A stretch of DNA of 6,396 bases from assembly GCA_903922535.1 (NCBI GenBank), contig CAIXUF010001056.1:1-6396 (forward strand). Reading direction: 5' to 3'. The stretch's first letter is position 1. Each line of letters starts with the position of its first letter. The stretch comes from Candidatus Hydrogenedentota bacterium. Lineage in GTDB: Bacteria > Hydrogenedentota > Hydrogenedentia > Hydrogenedentiales > CAITNO01. A program made the position numbers and the translations under genes. Shown here in pieces: positions 1 to 6,392 of the stretch. The notes beneath the pieces are model-generated. The model ran no database searches and was not told the origin of the DNA. It was given only the letters and a program-made list of their open reading frames with translations.

Positions 1-3000
1 AATGGCGGGAATGGCGGCGGAACCGGTGCCGGCACCGGTTCTTTTATCTTTACTGACACTGGCGGTTTGGCGACGGGTCGGGGCCCTGGCAACGCAGGCG
101 GCGGCGGTGCAGGCGCCGCAGGCGGCGCGGGCGGAACCGGTTCGGGCGGAGCCTCCGGTGGCGGTGCAATCGTGCTTGCCGCGAGAGGACTGTTGGCTGT
201 GGGTGCCGCAACGCTGGATATCGGTGCGGCCAAGCCGACAGCTCCGGGCACAGGCCTCAGCGCCGGCAGCCGGGCAAACGGCACCGCCGGCACCGCAGGC
301 AGCGTCGGCGGTTACGGGGGATCGGGCGGTGGGACGGGTGGCAGTGGCGGCGCGGGCGGCAATGGCGGCAACGGCGGTAACGGCGGCGCAGGCGGTAACG
401 GCGGCACGGGCGGCAACGGTGGCAACGGCACGCCAGGCATGGTAAAACTGCATGGGTCGGTTGTGCTGGCTGGCGGTGCGTCCATTCGGGCGGCCCACGG
501 CGCCTCTGCGGCGACGAAACACCGAGGCCGGTTCACGTTGGTGTCGAACATGAGCGCTGTGGCCATTTCGGAACATGCGCCAATCTTCTCGCCTATGGAA
601 ATTGTGGACGGCGCGACAACGAACAACGCGCTGCTCACCGGCGATAACAGCGCGTTTGGCGGTGGCGCAAACGCGCCGCTTGTCGGCGAGTTGCAGGACG
701 GTCCGGCTGCGGCTGGCCTGTTGAAGCCGGGTTACTGGAACCAGGCGCAGGTGCTGACGAGCCCGGCCTGCCGGGCGGGTGAAGTGTCGGTGGTCTGGAT
801 GCGTAATAGCGTGTTTGCAGGGCTGGGCCAGTTGTTCGTGGTGAACGACACGGACAACGCGGTCGCGAATCTGAAAGTGCCCGTCAACGGCGAGGGGCAC
901 ACGGTCGCCTCGATTCCCGCAAGGACCACATGGACCACCACGGGGCTTCTCTCGCACCAACTTGTGTACGTCGCGGGCGCTGGCGGTACCGTTGATGGCG
1001 CCACGACACAGTACGTGGTTGAGGGCGGCAGCGGGACTGCGGTGACGGCGGTGTCCACACCGGGTTACAGTTTCATGATGTGGAGCGACGGATTGACAAC
1101 CGCTGCGCGCACGGATTTTGCGGTAACAGCGAACCTCACGGTTACGGCGACTTTTGAGGATCTCACGCTGCCGCTAATCACGCTTCTCGGTGCCGACCCT
1201 GTCACGGTGGAATGCCACACGTCCTATACGGATACGGGCGCGACGGCAACAGACGGCTGCGAGGGCGATTTGACGGGCGGCATCGTGCGCACCGGAACCG
1301 TCAACACAGGGGTGCCCGGCACCTATACCCTGGCGTACAACGTGAGCGACAGCCACGGCAACAGCGCCGTCCAGGTCACGCGGATCGTCCGTGTGGTGGA
1401 CACAACAGCGCCGATCATCTTGACCTGCGCGCCGAACCAGACGATTCCCGGGAACCCCTCCTGCCAGGCGCTGGTGCCTGATTTTACGGCAGGCGTCGTC
1501 GCGGTGGACAACTGTGACACCCATCCTGCCATAAGCCAATCCCCGGCGGCGGGTACCGCCGTCGGCAGGGGCGACACGCTTGTGACCATTACCGTGTCTG
1601 ACGGCGCATCCAACACGGCGACCTGCTCGGCGATGCTGACTGTGGCCAATGGCCAGTGCAATGTGACCGTTCCCGATGTGGCCGGCCTTGCGCAGTCCGC
1701 GGCGGAAACGGCGGTGCTTGCCGCCGATCTCACCGTCGGTTCGGTCACGACTGCATGCAGCGCCACGGTGGCTGCGGGCAGCGTCATCAGCCAGACGCCG
1801 TCCAGCGGCTCGGCGCTGTTCGGCAGCGCGGTTGACCTGGTGGTGTCCAGCGGCCCGTGCGCCAGCCTTACCGTCACCTCGCCGAACGGCGGCGAGACTT
1901 GGACGCCGCGCGACACGCAGACCATCACCTGGAACGCAACCGGTGTGACCGGCGCGGTGGCCGCCTTCCTGAATGACAACGGGGTGGACACGCAATGGAT
2001 TGGCTCCGCTGCGGCGGCGGACGGACGGGTGTCCTGGACGATTCCCGCCTGGCTGACTCCGGGCAGCGCGTATAGAATCCATGTGATTTCAGGGGACAAC
2101 AACGCCATTGAAGACCTGAGCGACGGCACGTTCACCGTCGTGGGAATCTGCTGCTTCATTCCGCTTGCAGTCACTGCGCCGAACGGCGGGGAACTGTGGA
2201 TTCCGGGTGAAACGCAGACGATCACCTGGAATGCGACCGGTGTGACGGGCGACGTGGCCATCCTGCTGAACGCGAACGGCGTGGACACGGTCTGGGTCGG
2301 CACGGCTGCGGCAGCGGCCGGGACGCTGTCGTACGCGATTCCCGCCTGGCTGACACCGGGCAGCGCCTACAAGGTTCATGTGATCTCGGGCGACGACAAT
2401 GCGATGGAGGACATGAGCGACACTGCGTTCACGATCATCGCGCCCCCGCTGACGCTTGCCTCGCCAAACGGCGGCGAGACCTGGATGAACGGCCAGACCG
2501 AAATGGTGACGTGGAACGCGCAGGCCAACTTGACGGGTTACGTCGCGGTCTTCCTGGCCGACAACAACGCCGATGTGCTCTGGATGGGTGCGGCCCCGGC
2601 GCAGGACGGAGAACTGTCTTGGTCGGTTCCGATGGGCCAGACGCCGGGCAGCGCGTACAGGATCCATATCGTGTACGGCGACAACAACCGGTACATGGAT
2701 CGCAGCGACGGCGCCTTCACCATCGAGCCTGCCAGTTGTTGCTTCCCGGGTTTTCTTCGGGTCACCTCGCCGAACGGCGGGGAGGCCTGGGCGCACGGTT
2801 CGGCCCAGACCATCACGTGGGACGAGACCGCTGTGACCGGAGCGGTGGCCCTGTTCCTGGCAAACGGGTCGGACCTGACATGGATTGGACAGCCGTTGGC
2901 CGCGGACGGACACATGGCCTGGACGGTCCCGGCGTCGTTGGCGGTGGGCGACACCTACAAGATCTACGTGGTTTCCGGGGACGACAACGCGGTTGAGGAC

Positions 3001-4500
3001 TTCAGCGACGCGGCATTCAGCGTGGTTGCCGGAACGTCCCCCATCAAGGTCACCTCACCCAACGGCGGCGAATCCTGGGCCCAGGGCGACACGCACCTGA
3101 TCACGTGGGACCAGACCGGGGTGACGGGCCTGGTGGCCGTCTACCTGAACATCAACGGCGTGGACACCGACTGGCTTGGCTCCGCTTCGGCCCCGGCGGG
3201 GCAGATGTCCTGGATGGTTCCGGCTTGGGTGCCCGTGGGCGACGCGTACAAGATCGACGTGATTTCCGCGGACAACGAAGCGGCCGAGGATTTGAGCGAC
3301 GCCACGTTCACGGTTACCGGATCAACGGCCTCGCTCGCGGTGACCTCCCCGAACGGCGGCGAGCTTTGGACACAGGGCTCTTCGCAAACCATCACGTGGG
3401 ACCATACGGACGTGACGGGCAACCTGGCCGTGTTCCTGAACGAGAACGGTGCGGACACGCAGTGGATTGGCTCGGTTGCGGCCTCGGCCGGACAGTTGGC
3501 CTGGACGGTTCCGACCTGGGTGGCGCCGGGCAGTGCGTACAAGGTCCATGTGATTTCCGGGGACAACAACGCGGTGGAGGACCTGTGCGACAACCCGTTC
3601 ACGGTTGCTCCCGGCGCGTCGCTCGCCGTAACCTCGCCGAACGGCGGGGAGACGTGGTTCCAAGGCACGGCCCAGACCATCACCTGGACGCAGACCGGCG
3701 TGACCGGTCTGCTGGCGGTCTACCTGAGCGGGAACGGAACCGACACAGTATGGGTTGGGGCGGTTCCCGCCTCGGCCGGAACGATGTCCTGGGCGCTTCC
3801 CGCGACGTTGCCCGCGGGAAATGCGTACAAGGTCCATCTGATTTCCGCGGACAACAACGCGGTTGAGGACCAGAGCGACGGCGCGTTCACGGTCGTGGCG
3901 CCCCCGCTGACGCTGACCTCGCCGAACGGCGGGGAGACGCTGGTGCAGGGCCAGACCTGCAACATCACGTGGAACGCAACCGACCTAACCGGCGCGGTGG
4001 CGGTACTTCTGTATGAGAACGGGGAGGACACCGCATGGATTGGCATCGCCTTGGCACCGTCCGGTGGACTGTCGTGGACCGTTCCGGCCTCTTTGGCCGT
4101 GGCCGATGACTACAGGATCCACGTTGTCTACGGCGACAACAACACGTTTAACGACCTGAGCGACGGGACATTCAGCGTGTCCGCACCGGGCGACGCGCCA
4201 GAGCTCACGGTGGCCGCGCCGAACGGCGGCGAGACGCTGGTGGTGGGCGAGACCTACGCCATCACGTGGACCTCGGCCAATCTGATTGGCGACGTGGCGG
4301 TGCTGCTCAGCGAGAACGGCACCGACACGGTGTGGGTTGGCGCGGCCGCGATCGCCGATGGGGGGCTGCTGTGGACCGTTCCGGCGTGGGTAAACCCGGC
4401 CGGTGACTACAAGGTCCACCTGATCTCGGCATACGACAACGCGGTTCAGGACTTTGGTGACGGGCCTTTCACCATATCGCCCTGCACGCGTTCAATGTAG
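1..4500 (+). CDS. Giant modular extracellular/surface protein, 5'-truncated by the window edge
   Basis: The frame is open from the first base and ends at TAG 4498-4500, giving 1499 visible residues (residue 1 = nt 1-3). The TTG at 67 is only an internal Leu codon; the true start and any signal peptide lie upstream. Order of parts: Gly-rich segment (1-146) with short hydrophobic beta-like stretches such as AIVLAARGLLAV; an unrecognised segment (147-320); an InlB-B/Flg_new-like repeat (321-386, GYSFMMWSDG core); a DUF5011-like Ig fold (390-467, GTYTLAYNVSDSHGN); a HYR-like domain (468-550, VDNCD and VTISDG-type VTITVSDG); a PASTA-like domain (555-618, VPDVAGL and SQTPSSG); and nine Kre9/KNH-like modules (623-1492). 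These are all extracellular fold types, so export and an adhesive or structural role are inferred; no enzyme motif is seen. The C-terminus stops seven residues after module 9 with no LPXTG, PEP-CTERM or hydrophobic tail. The upstream part could hold a catalytic or anchoring domain. The domain calls rest on remembered family patterns, not a search. Confidence 0.93.
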   Translation, partial: NGGNGGGTGAGTGSFIFTDTGGLATGRGPGNAGGGGAGAAGGAGGTGSGGASGGGAIVLAARGLLAVGAATLDIGAAKPTAPGTGLSAGSRANGTAGTAGSVGGYGGSGGGTGGSGGAGGNGGNGGNGGAGGNGGTGGNGGNGTPGMVKLHGSVVLAGGASIRAAHGASAATKHRGRFTLVSNMSAVAISEHAPIFSPMEIVDGATTNNALLTGDNSAFGGGANAPLVGELQDGPAAAGLLKPGYWNQAQVLTSPACRAGEVSVVWMRNSVFAGLGQLFVVNDTDNAVANLKVPVNGEGHTVASIPARTTWTTTGLLSHQLVYVAGAGGTVDGATTQYVVEGGSGTAVTAVSTPGYSFMMWSDGLTTAARTDFAVTANLTVTATFEDLTLPLITLLGADPVTVECHTSYTDTGATATDGCEGDLTGGIVRTGTVNTGVPGTYTLAYNVSDSHGNSAVQVTRIVRVVDTTAPIILTCAPNQTIPGNPSCQALVPDFTAGVVAVDNCDTHPAISQSPAAGTAVGRGDTLVTITVSDGASNTATCSAMLTVANGQCNVTVPDVAGLAQSAAETAVLAADLTVGSVTTACSATVAAGSVISQTPSSGSALFGSAVDLVVSSGPCASLTVTSPNGGETWTPRDTQTITWNATGVTGAVAAFLNDNGVDTQWIGSAAAADGRVSWTIPAWLTPGSAYRIHVISGDNNAIEDLSDGTFTVVGICCFIPLAVTAPNGGELWIPGETQTITWNATGVTGDVAILLNANGVDTVWVGTAAAAAGTLSYAIPAWLTPGSAYKVHVISGDDNAMEDMSDTAFTIIAPPLTLASPNGGETWMNGQTEMVTWNAQANLTGYVAVFLADNNADVLWMGAAPAQDGELSWSVPMGQTPGSAYRIHIVYGDNNRYMDRSDGAFTIEPASCCFPGFLRVTSPNGGEAWAHGSAQTITWDETAVTGAVALFLANGSDLTWIGQPLAADGHMAWTVPASLAVGDTYKIYVVSGDDNAVEDFSDAAFSVVAGTSPIKVTSPNGGESWAQGDTHLITWDQTGVTGLVAVYLNINGVDTDWLGSASAPAGQMSWMVPAWVPVGDAYKIDVISADNEAAEDLSDATFTVTGSTASLAVTSPNGGELWTQGSSQTITWDHTDVTGNLAVFLNENGADTQWIGSVAASAGQLAWTVPTWVAPGSAYKVHVISGDNNAVEDLCDNPFTVAPGASLAVTSPNGGETWFQGTAQTITWTQTGVTGLLAVYLSGNGTDTVWVGAVPASAGTMSWALPATLPAGNAYKVHLISADNNAVEDQSDGAFTVVAPPLTLTSPNGGETLVQGQTCNITWNATDLTGAVAVLLYENGEDTAWIGIALAPSGGLSWTVPASLAVADDYRIHVVYGDNNTFNDLSDGTFSVSAPGDAPELTVAAPNGGETLVVGETYAITWTSANLIGDVAVLLSENGTDTVWVGAAAIADGGLLWTVPAWVNPAGDYKVHLISAYDNAVQDFGDGPFTISPCTRSM
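20..41. repeat. 22-bp perfect palindrome inside coding sequence
   Basis: Bases 20-41 are identical to their own reverse complement, centred between 30 and 31 (half-site GAACCGGTGCC). A shorter perfect palindrome, GAACCGGTTC, recurs at 134-143. Both lie in Gly-Thr-Gly codons of the Gly-rich segment, where gga-acc-ggt codon choice favours self-complementarity. No regulatory role is evident. Confidence 0.8.
307..429 (+). repeat. GGX glycine triplet array (9-bp codon repeat)
   Basis: Residues 103-143 of the large protein are Gly-Gly-X triplets. From Thr112 to Asn142 the X position falls at every third residue without interruption, occupied by Thr, Ser, Ala and mostly Asn. At DNA level this is a degenerate 9-bp repeat of the ggcggcaac type, with ggc/ggt alternating at the Gly codons. 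Such arrays resemble mycobacterial PGRS tracts and the polyglycine-II helix bundles of some phage adhesins and antifreeze proteins. Similarity of composition is seen; a polyglycine-II fold is only inference. Slipped-strand length variation is possible. The array ends at a Thr-Pro-Gly followed by a beta-like MVKLHGSVVLAGG stretch. Confidence 0.9.
961..1854 (+). other. Block of four single extracellular domains: InlB-B-like, DUF5011-like, HYR-like, PASTA-like
   Basis: These domains link the Gly-rich N-terminal side to the KNH-like array. InlB-B-like repeat: nt 961-1158, with the hallmark hydrophobic-Trp-Ser-Asp-Gly core and a VTANLTVTATFE end. DUF5011-like Ig fold: nt 1168-1401, starting LPLITLLGADPVTVE and ending RIVRVVD. 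HYR-like domain: nt 1402-1650, beginning TTAPIILTC and carrying paired Cys residues (TC, SC, NCD, TC) that suit disulfides outside the cell. PASTA-like domain: nt 1663-1854, one copy. PASTA is best known from Ser/Thr kinases and penicillin-binding proteins, where it senses peptidoglycan fragments; here it stands alone in an adhesin-like chain, so muropeptide binding should not be assumed. Boundaries are approximate. Confidence 0.7.
1867..4476 (+). repeat. Nine tandem Kre9/KNH-like (SPNGGETW) modules
   Basis: Modules start near nt 1867, 2164, 2449, 2755, 3043, 3334, 3622, 3907 and 4204, spaced 285-306 nt apart. Each begins LxVTSPNGGExW, continues with TITWxxTxVTGxVAVFL, then DTxWIG, SWTVP, a YKxHVISGDNNA stretch, and ends EDLSDxxFTV. 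This matches the pattern I know for the Kre9/KNH family (Ser-Thr-rich GPI-anchored domain, common in bacterial surface proteins). Modules 3 and 8 form a distinct subtype with VYGDNN in place of ISGDNN and shared APPLTL linkers. Modules 1-2 and 3-4 are joined by linkers containing Cys-Cys-Phe. The repeated Asp/Asn clusters could bind calcium, but that is inference. The nucleotide copies are diverged yet clearly homologous, so the array arose by old duplication rather than recent expansion. Confidence 0.85.
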
Positions 4501-4559
4501 CGGAACAGCAACACTGAGGGCGTCCGGCTCAATCTTGTCGAGCGGCTGGATGTGACCTT

Positions 4560-4610
4560 AAAAGAAAAAGTGAGCGCAAAAGTTGACCTTTACGGCAATT
4601 CTGCGCTCAC
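4560..4610 (-). terminator. Intrinsic terminator of the tRNA-Asn gene
   Basis: Read on the minus strand, a perfect 9-bp stem GTGAGCGCA (4610-4602) / TGCGCTCAC (4578-4570) encloses a 23-nt loop and is followed at once by TTTTTCTTTT (4569-4560). It begins 10 nt after the encoded CCA of the tRNA. The loop can add a small inner pairing (AAAG with CTTT). On the plus strand the same stem is not followed by a T run, so it should not end transcription arriving from the large surface-protein gene. Confidence 0.88.
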
Positions 4611-4620
4611 TGATATTGTC

Positions 4621-4696
4621 TGGCTCCGCGAGTAGGACTCGAACCTACGACCTAGTGGTTAACAGCCACCCGCTCTACCGACTGAGCTATCGCGGA
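4621..4696 (-). tRNA. tRNA-Asn (anticodon GUU)
   Basis: The reverse complement folds as a standard 76-nt cloverleaf. The acceptor stem is TCCGCGA pairing with TCGCGGA, the D arm is GCTC/GAGC, and the anticodon stem is GGTGG/CCACT (one G-U pair) around the loop CTGTTAA, giving anticodon GTT. The variable loop is 5 nt (AGGTC), and the T arm is GTAGG/CCTAC with loop TTCGAGT. The discriminator base is G and the CCA end is encoded in the DNA. GUU reads AAU and AAC, so it charges asparagine. It stands alone, between its own promoter and terminator, converging with the surface-protein gene and diverging from the DAHP synthase gene. No integrase or duplicated tRNA end is visible, so there is no sign that it serves as an attachment site here. 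Confidence 0.97.
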
Positions 4697-4712
4697 ATAT
4701 GTCAAAAGACGC

Positions 4713-4745
4713 ATTATATTAGCAAACTAAGGGGGCCTGTTTCAA
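4713..4745 (-). promoter_or_regulatory. Likely sigma70-type promoter of tRNA-Asn
   Basis: On the minus strand, TTGAAA (4745-4740) is a 5/6 match to the -35 box. An AT-rich -10 region overlaps two candidates: TAATAT (4721-4716, 18-nt spacer) and a perfect TATAAT (4718-4713, 21-nt spacer). Transcription would start about 4705-4708, leaving a short leader of roughly 10 nt before the mature tRNA 5' end at 4696. The AT-rich patch stands out in GC-rich surroundings. Confidence 0.6.
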
Positions 4746-4787
4746 GTTGTCAGGACCGCGAGAACGGTGAAGCGCCATTGCCGCGTG

Positions 4788-4796
4788 TGGTATTCT
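4788..4796 (+). promoter_or_regulatory. Candidate extended -10 promoter for the DAHP synthase gene
   Basis: TGGTATTCT fits an extended -10 element (TG-n-TATTCT, 4/6 to TATAAT plus the TG). The -35 position, 17 nt upstream (4768-4773, TGAAGC), is poor. If used, the leader would be about 100 nt. No aromatic-codon-rich leader peptide or terminator/antiterminator pair is visible in that leader, so attenuation is not supported. Confidence 0.3.
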
Positions 4797-4840
4797 TTGG
4801 GTGTGGGCGGCTTTGTTGCATTGCCTGCTTTCCGGCCGGT

Positions 4841-4868
4841 TTGACGGCGGGAATGTCGTATGTATCCG
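4841..4868 (+). promoter_or_regulatory. Second, weaker promoter candidate for the DAHP synthase gene
   Basis: TTGACG (4841-4846) is a 5/6 match to the -35 box, but the best -10 at a normal distance is TATCCG (4863-4868, 16-nt spacer), only 3/6. It lies directly after an 8-bp palindrome CCGGCCGG (4832-4839) that could be an operator half or chance in GC-rich DNA. The Shine-Dalgarno for the ATG at 4904 is also weak: GAAGGG (4884-4889) is 14 nt away and AGG (4898-4900) only 3 nt away. Confidence 0.2.
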
Positions 4869-4903
4869 GTGCAACGGCACTTCGAAGGGTCTGAAACAGG
4901 TCC

Positions 4904-6238
4904 ATGAACACACCCGAATGGCAGCCACACTCATGGCGTTTGCGCCCGGCCGCGCAGCAGCCGGACTATGCGGATCCGGCGGAGGTGGACAGCGCGCTGG
5001 CACTCCTCTCCGAAAAACCGCCCATCGTCGCGCCGGGCGAGGTGGACCGGCTCCGCGCCGAATTGGCGCTGGCGTCGGAGGGACGCCGCTTTGTGCTGCA
5101 AGGGGGAGACTGCGCGGAGCGCTTCGAGGAGTGCACGGCCCCGAGCCTGACGCGGCTGCTCCAGGTGCTGCTGCAGATGAGTCTGGTGCTCACCTATGCC
5201 ACGCGCAAGCCGGTCATCCGCATCGGCCGCATCGCGGGGCAGTACGCCAAGCCGCGCAGCAAGTCCGTCGAGGTGGTGGACGGTGCCGAACTGCCGGTGT
5301 ACCGGGGTGATTTGATCAATGACATGGCCCCGTCGCCCGAAGCCCGACGCGCGGACCCGCGGCGCATGGTGGAGGGCTATCACCACGCCACGGCCAGCCT
5401 GAATTTCATCCGGGGCCTGATCGAGGGCGGTTTTGCCGACCTGCACCATCCGGAACAGTGGGACTTGGACTTTATCGAGCAGAGCCCCGACAGCGACGCC
5501 TACCAGAAGATTATCGACGCGATCACGGACGCCGTGGCGTTCATGAAGACTGTCGGCGAGGGCGGCATGCTGGAAACCCTGCGCCGGGTGTCGTTTTACA
5601 CGTCCCATGAGGCGCTGCTGCTGCCCTATGAGGAGGCCATGACCCGCAGCACCGCGGGACAGTGGCACAATCTTGGCGCGCATTTCCTGTGGCTGGGCTA
5701 CCGCACCTGCCAGAAGGACGGCGCGCACGTGGAATACCTGCGCGGCGTGCGCAACCCCATCGGCATCAAGGTCGGCCCGAACATGCCCACGGCGGACCTG
5801 GTGGAGATTCTGGACCGGGTTGACCCCGACCGCGAACCGGGCCGGGTGACGCTGATCACGCGCTTTGGCGCGGAGCGGGTGGGGGAGTGCCTGCCGGCCT
5901 TTCTGCATGCCGTGGGCCAGGCGGGCCACCCCGTGCTGTGGCTGTGCGACCCCATGCACGGCAACACGCGCGCCACGACGGACGGCCACAAGACGCGGCA
6001 CGTGGCCGACATCTTCTCCGAACTGGAGCGGACCTTTGAAATGCACGCCTCGGTGGGCACCTGCCTGGGCGGCGTCCATTTCGAGTTGACCGGCTCGCCC
6101 GTCACGGAATGTGTGGGCGGGTCGGGCGGTGTGCGCGCCCAGCAGCTCGGCGACTGCTACCAGACGGCCTGCGACCCAAGGCTCAACGGCGCGCAGGCGC
6201 TGGAAATGGCGTTTCTTATCGCCCGGCTGCTGCGCTAA
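4904..6238 (+). CDS. aroG: Class II (plant/AroA-II type) 3-deoxy-D-arabino-heptulosonate 7-phosphate synthase
   Basis: This cytoplasmic enzyme condenses phosphoenolpyruvate with erythrose 4-phosphate to give DAHP, the first step of the shikimate pathway to Phe, Tyr, Trp, folate and quinones. The 444-residue protein aligns along nearly its full length with the remembered M. tuberculosis AroG, with an offset of 17 at every landmark. The four metal ligands are present: Cys70 (QGGDCAE), His352 (CDPMHGNT), Glu394 (VHFELTG) and Asp424 (ACDPRLN). PEP-site residues Arg109 (RIAGQYAKPRS), Arg267, Lys289 (IKVGPN) and Arg320 are present. The residue matching Mtb Glu283 is Tyr266 (WLGYRT instead of WIGERT). 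The segment FIEQSPDSDAYQKIIDAI (190-207) matches the extra helices of the long, feedback-regulated class II type, so aromatic amino-acid inhibition is possible. The ATG at 4904 fits the family N-terminus (SWRLRPAAQQP follows it). The gene is monocistronic here. The symbol follows Mtb usage; other class II genes have other names. Confidence 0.96.
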   Translation: MNTPEWQPHSWRLRPAAQQPDYADPAEVDSALALLSEKPPIVAPGEVDRLRAELALASEGRRFVLQGGDCAERFEECTAPSLTRLLQVLLQMSLVLTYATRKPVIRIGRIAGQYAKPRSKSVEVVDGAELPVYRGDLINDMAPSPEARRADPRRMVEGYHHATASLNFIRGLIEGGFADLHHPEQWDLDFIEQSPDSDAYQKIIDAITDAVAFMKTVGEGGMLETLRRVSFYTSHEALLLPYEEAMTRSTAGQWHNLGAHFLWLGYRTCQKDGAHVEYLRGVRNPIGIKVGPNMPTADLVEILDRVDPDREPGRVTLITRFGAERVGECLPAFLHAVGQAGHPVLWLCDPMHGNTRATTDGHKTRHVADIFSELERTFEMHASVGTCLGGVHFELTGSPVTECVGGSGGVRAQQLGDCYQTACDPRLNGAQALEMAFLIARLLR

Positions 6239-6267
6239 AAGGCCTTGACAGAACACTAATCCAATTG

Positions 6268-6291
6268 GGAGTTCCCCCGGCTCTGCCGGGG
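6268..6291. repeat. REP-like GC hairpin with 5' GGAG, downstream of the DAHP synthase gene
   Basis: A perfect 7-bp stem CCCCGGC (6275-6281) / GCCGGGG (6285-6291) with a TCT loop starts 36 nt after the stop codon. It is preceded by GGAG (6268-6271), a tetranucleotide position that in REP elements mobilised by RAYT transposases sits at the foot of the hairpin. No T run follows (TGGCAGTAAAAG), so it is not a canonical intrinsic terminator on the plus strand, though it may act as an RNA 3' stabiliser. The REP link is inference from one copy. Confidence 0.45.
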
Positions 6292-6346
6292 TGGCAGTAA
6301 AAGTTTGACATTTCCGGGAGTCTGTTGCGAATACGTAGAGCGAGTG

Positions 6347-6392
6347 CGGATAAGACACCCGAAACGCGTTTGCGAAGCGCGACGGTCTTCCG
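6347..6392. repeat. Large bulged foldback structure at the right edge
   Basis: An outer helix pairs CGG (6347-6349) with CCG (6390-6392) and AAGAC (6352-6356) with GTCTT (6385-6389), with a 2-nt bulge. An internal loop leads to a strong inner 7-bp hairpin, CGCGTTT (6365-6371) / AAGCGCG (6375-6381; one T-G pair), closed by a GCG loop. The sequence has no supported coding frame. It could be a structured RNA, an interspersed repeat or a transposon or intron end continuing beyond the window. A GTGCG at 6344-6348 resembles a group II intron 5' end, but nothing else visible supports that. Confidence 0.5.

Noticed and set aside
67..69. TTG at 67 as the start of the large gene
   Set aside because: The frame is open and equally Gly-rich back to base 1, there is no Shine-Dalgarno, and no signal peptide follows. 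It is an internal Leu codon of a gene that begins outside the window.
307..429. CRISPR-like or tandem repeat array
   Set aside because: The repeat is an in-frame 9-bp glycine codon pattern without spacers.
1174..2303. Long minus-strand open frames (about 300 codons) opposite the large surface-protein gene
   Set aside because: They show low-complexity composition that mirrors the repeats of the sense gene, in two different frames. No domain or ribosome-binding signal supports them.
4524..4545. Weak hairpin (GCTC/GAGC plus a bulged CC/GG) after the surface-protein stop codon
   Set aside because: The stem is short and bulged and no T run follows on the plus strand, so I do not call it a terminator.
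4583..4894. 103-codon plus-strand open frame across the tRNA region
   Set aside because: Its core is the typical spurious translation of the antisense strand of a tRNA (SRTRTYDL...HPLYRLSYRG). The start lies inside the tRNA terminator.
4853..4894. Possible 13-codon leader peptide (MSYVSGATALRRV) before the DAHP synthase gene
   Set aside because: It has only one aromatic residue, no run of Phe/Tyr/Trp codons, and no paired terminator/antiterminator stems, so attenuation is not supported.
6305..6336. TTGACA as a promoter for a gene to the right of the window
   Set aside because: No acceptable -10 hexamer occurs 15-19 nt downstream and no coding start is seen before the window ends.
4931..6358. 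475-codon open frame on the minus strand opposite the DAHP synthase gene
   Set aside because: It is the antisense shadow of a GC-rich gene with strong third-position bias. The translation is rich in Arg, His, Ala and Gln with no recognisable domain, while the plus strand encodes an unmistakable enzyme.
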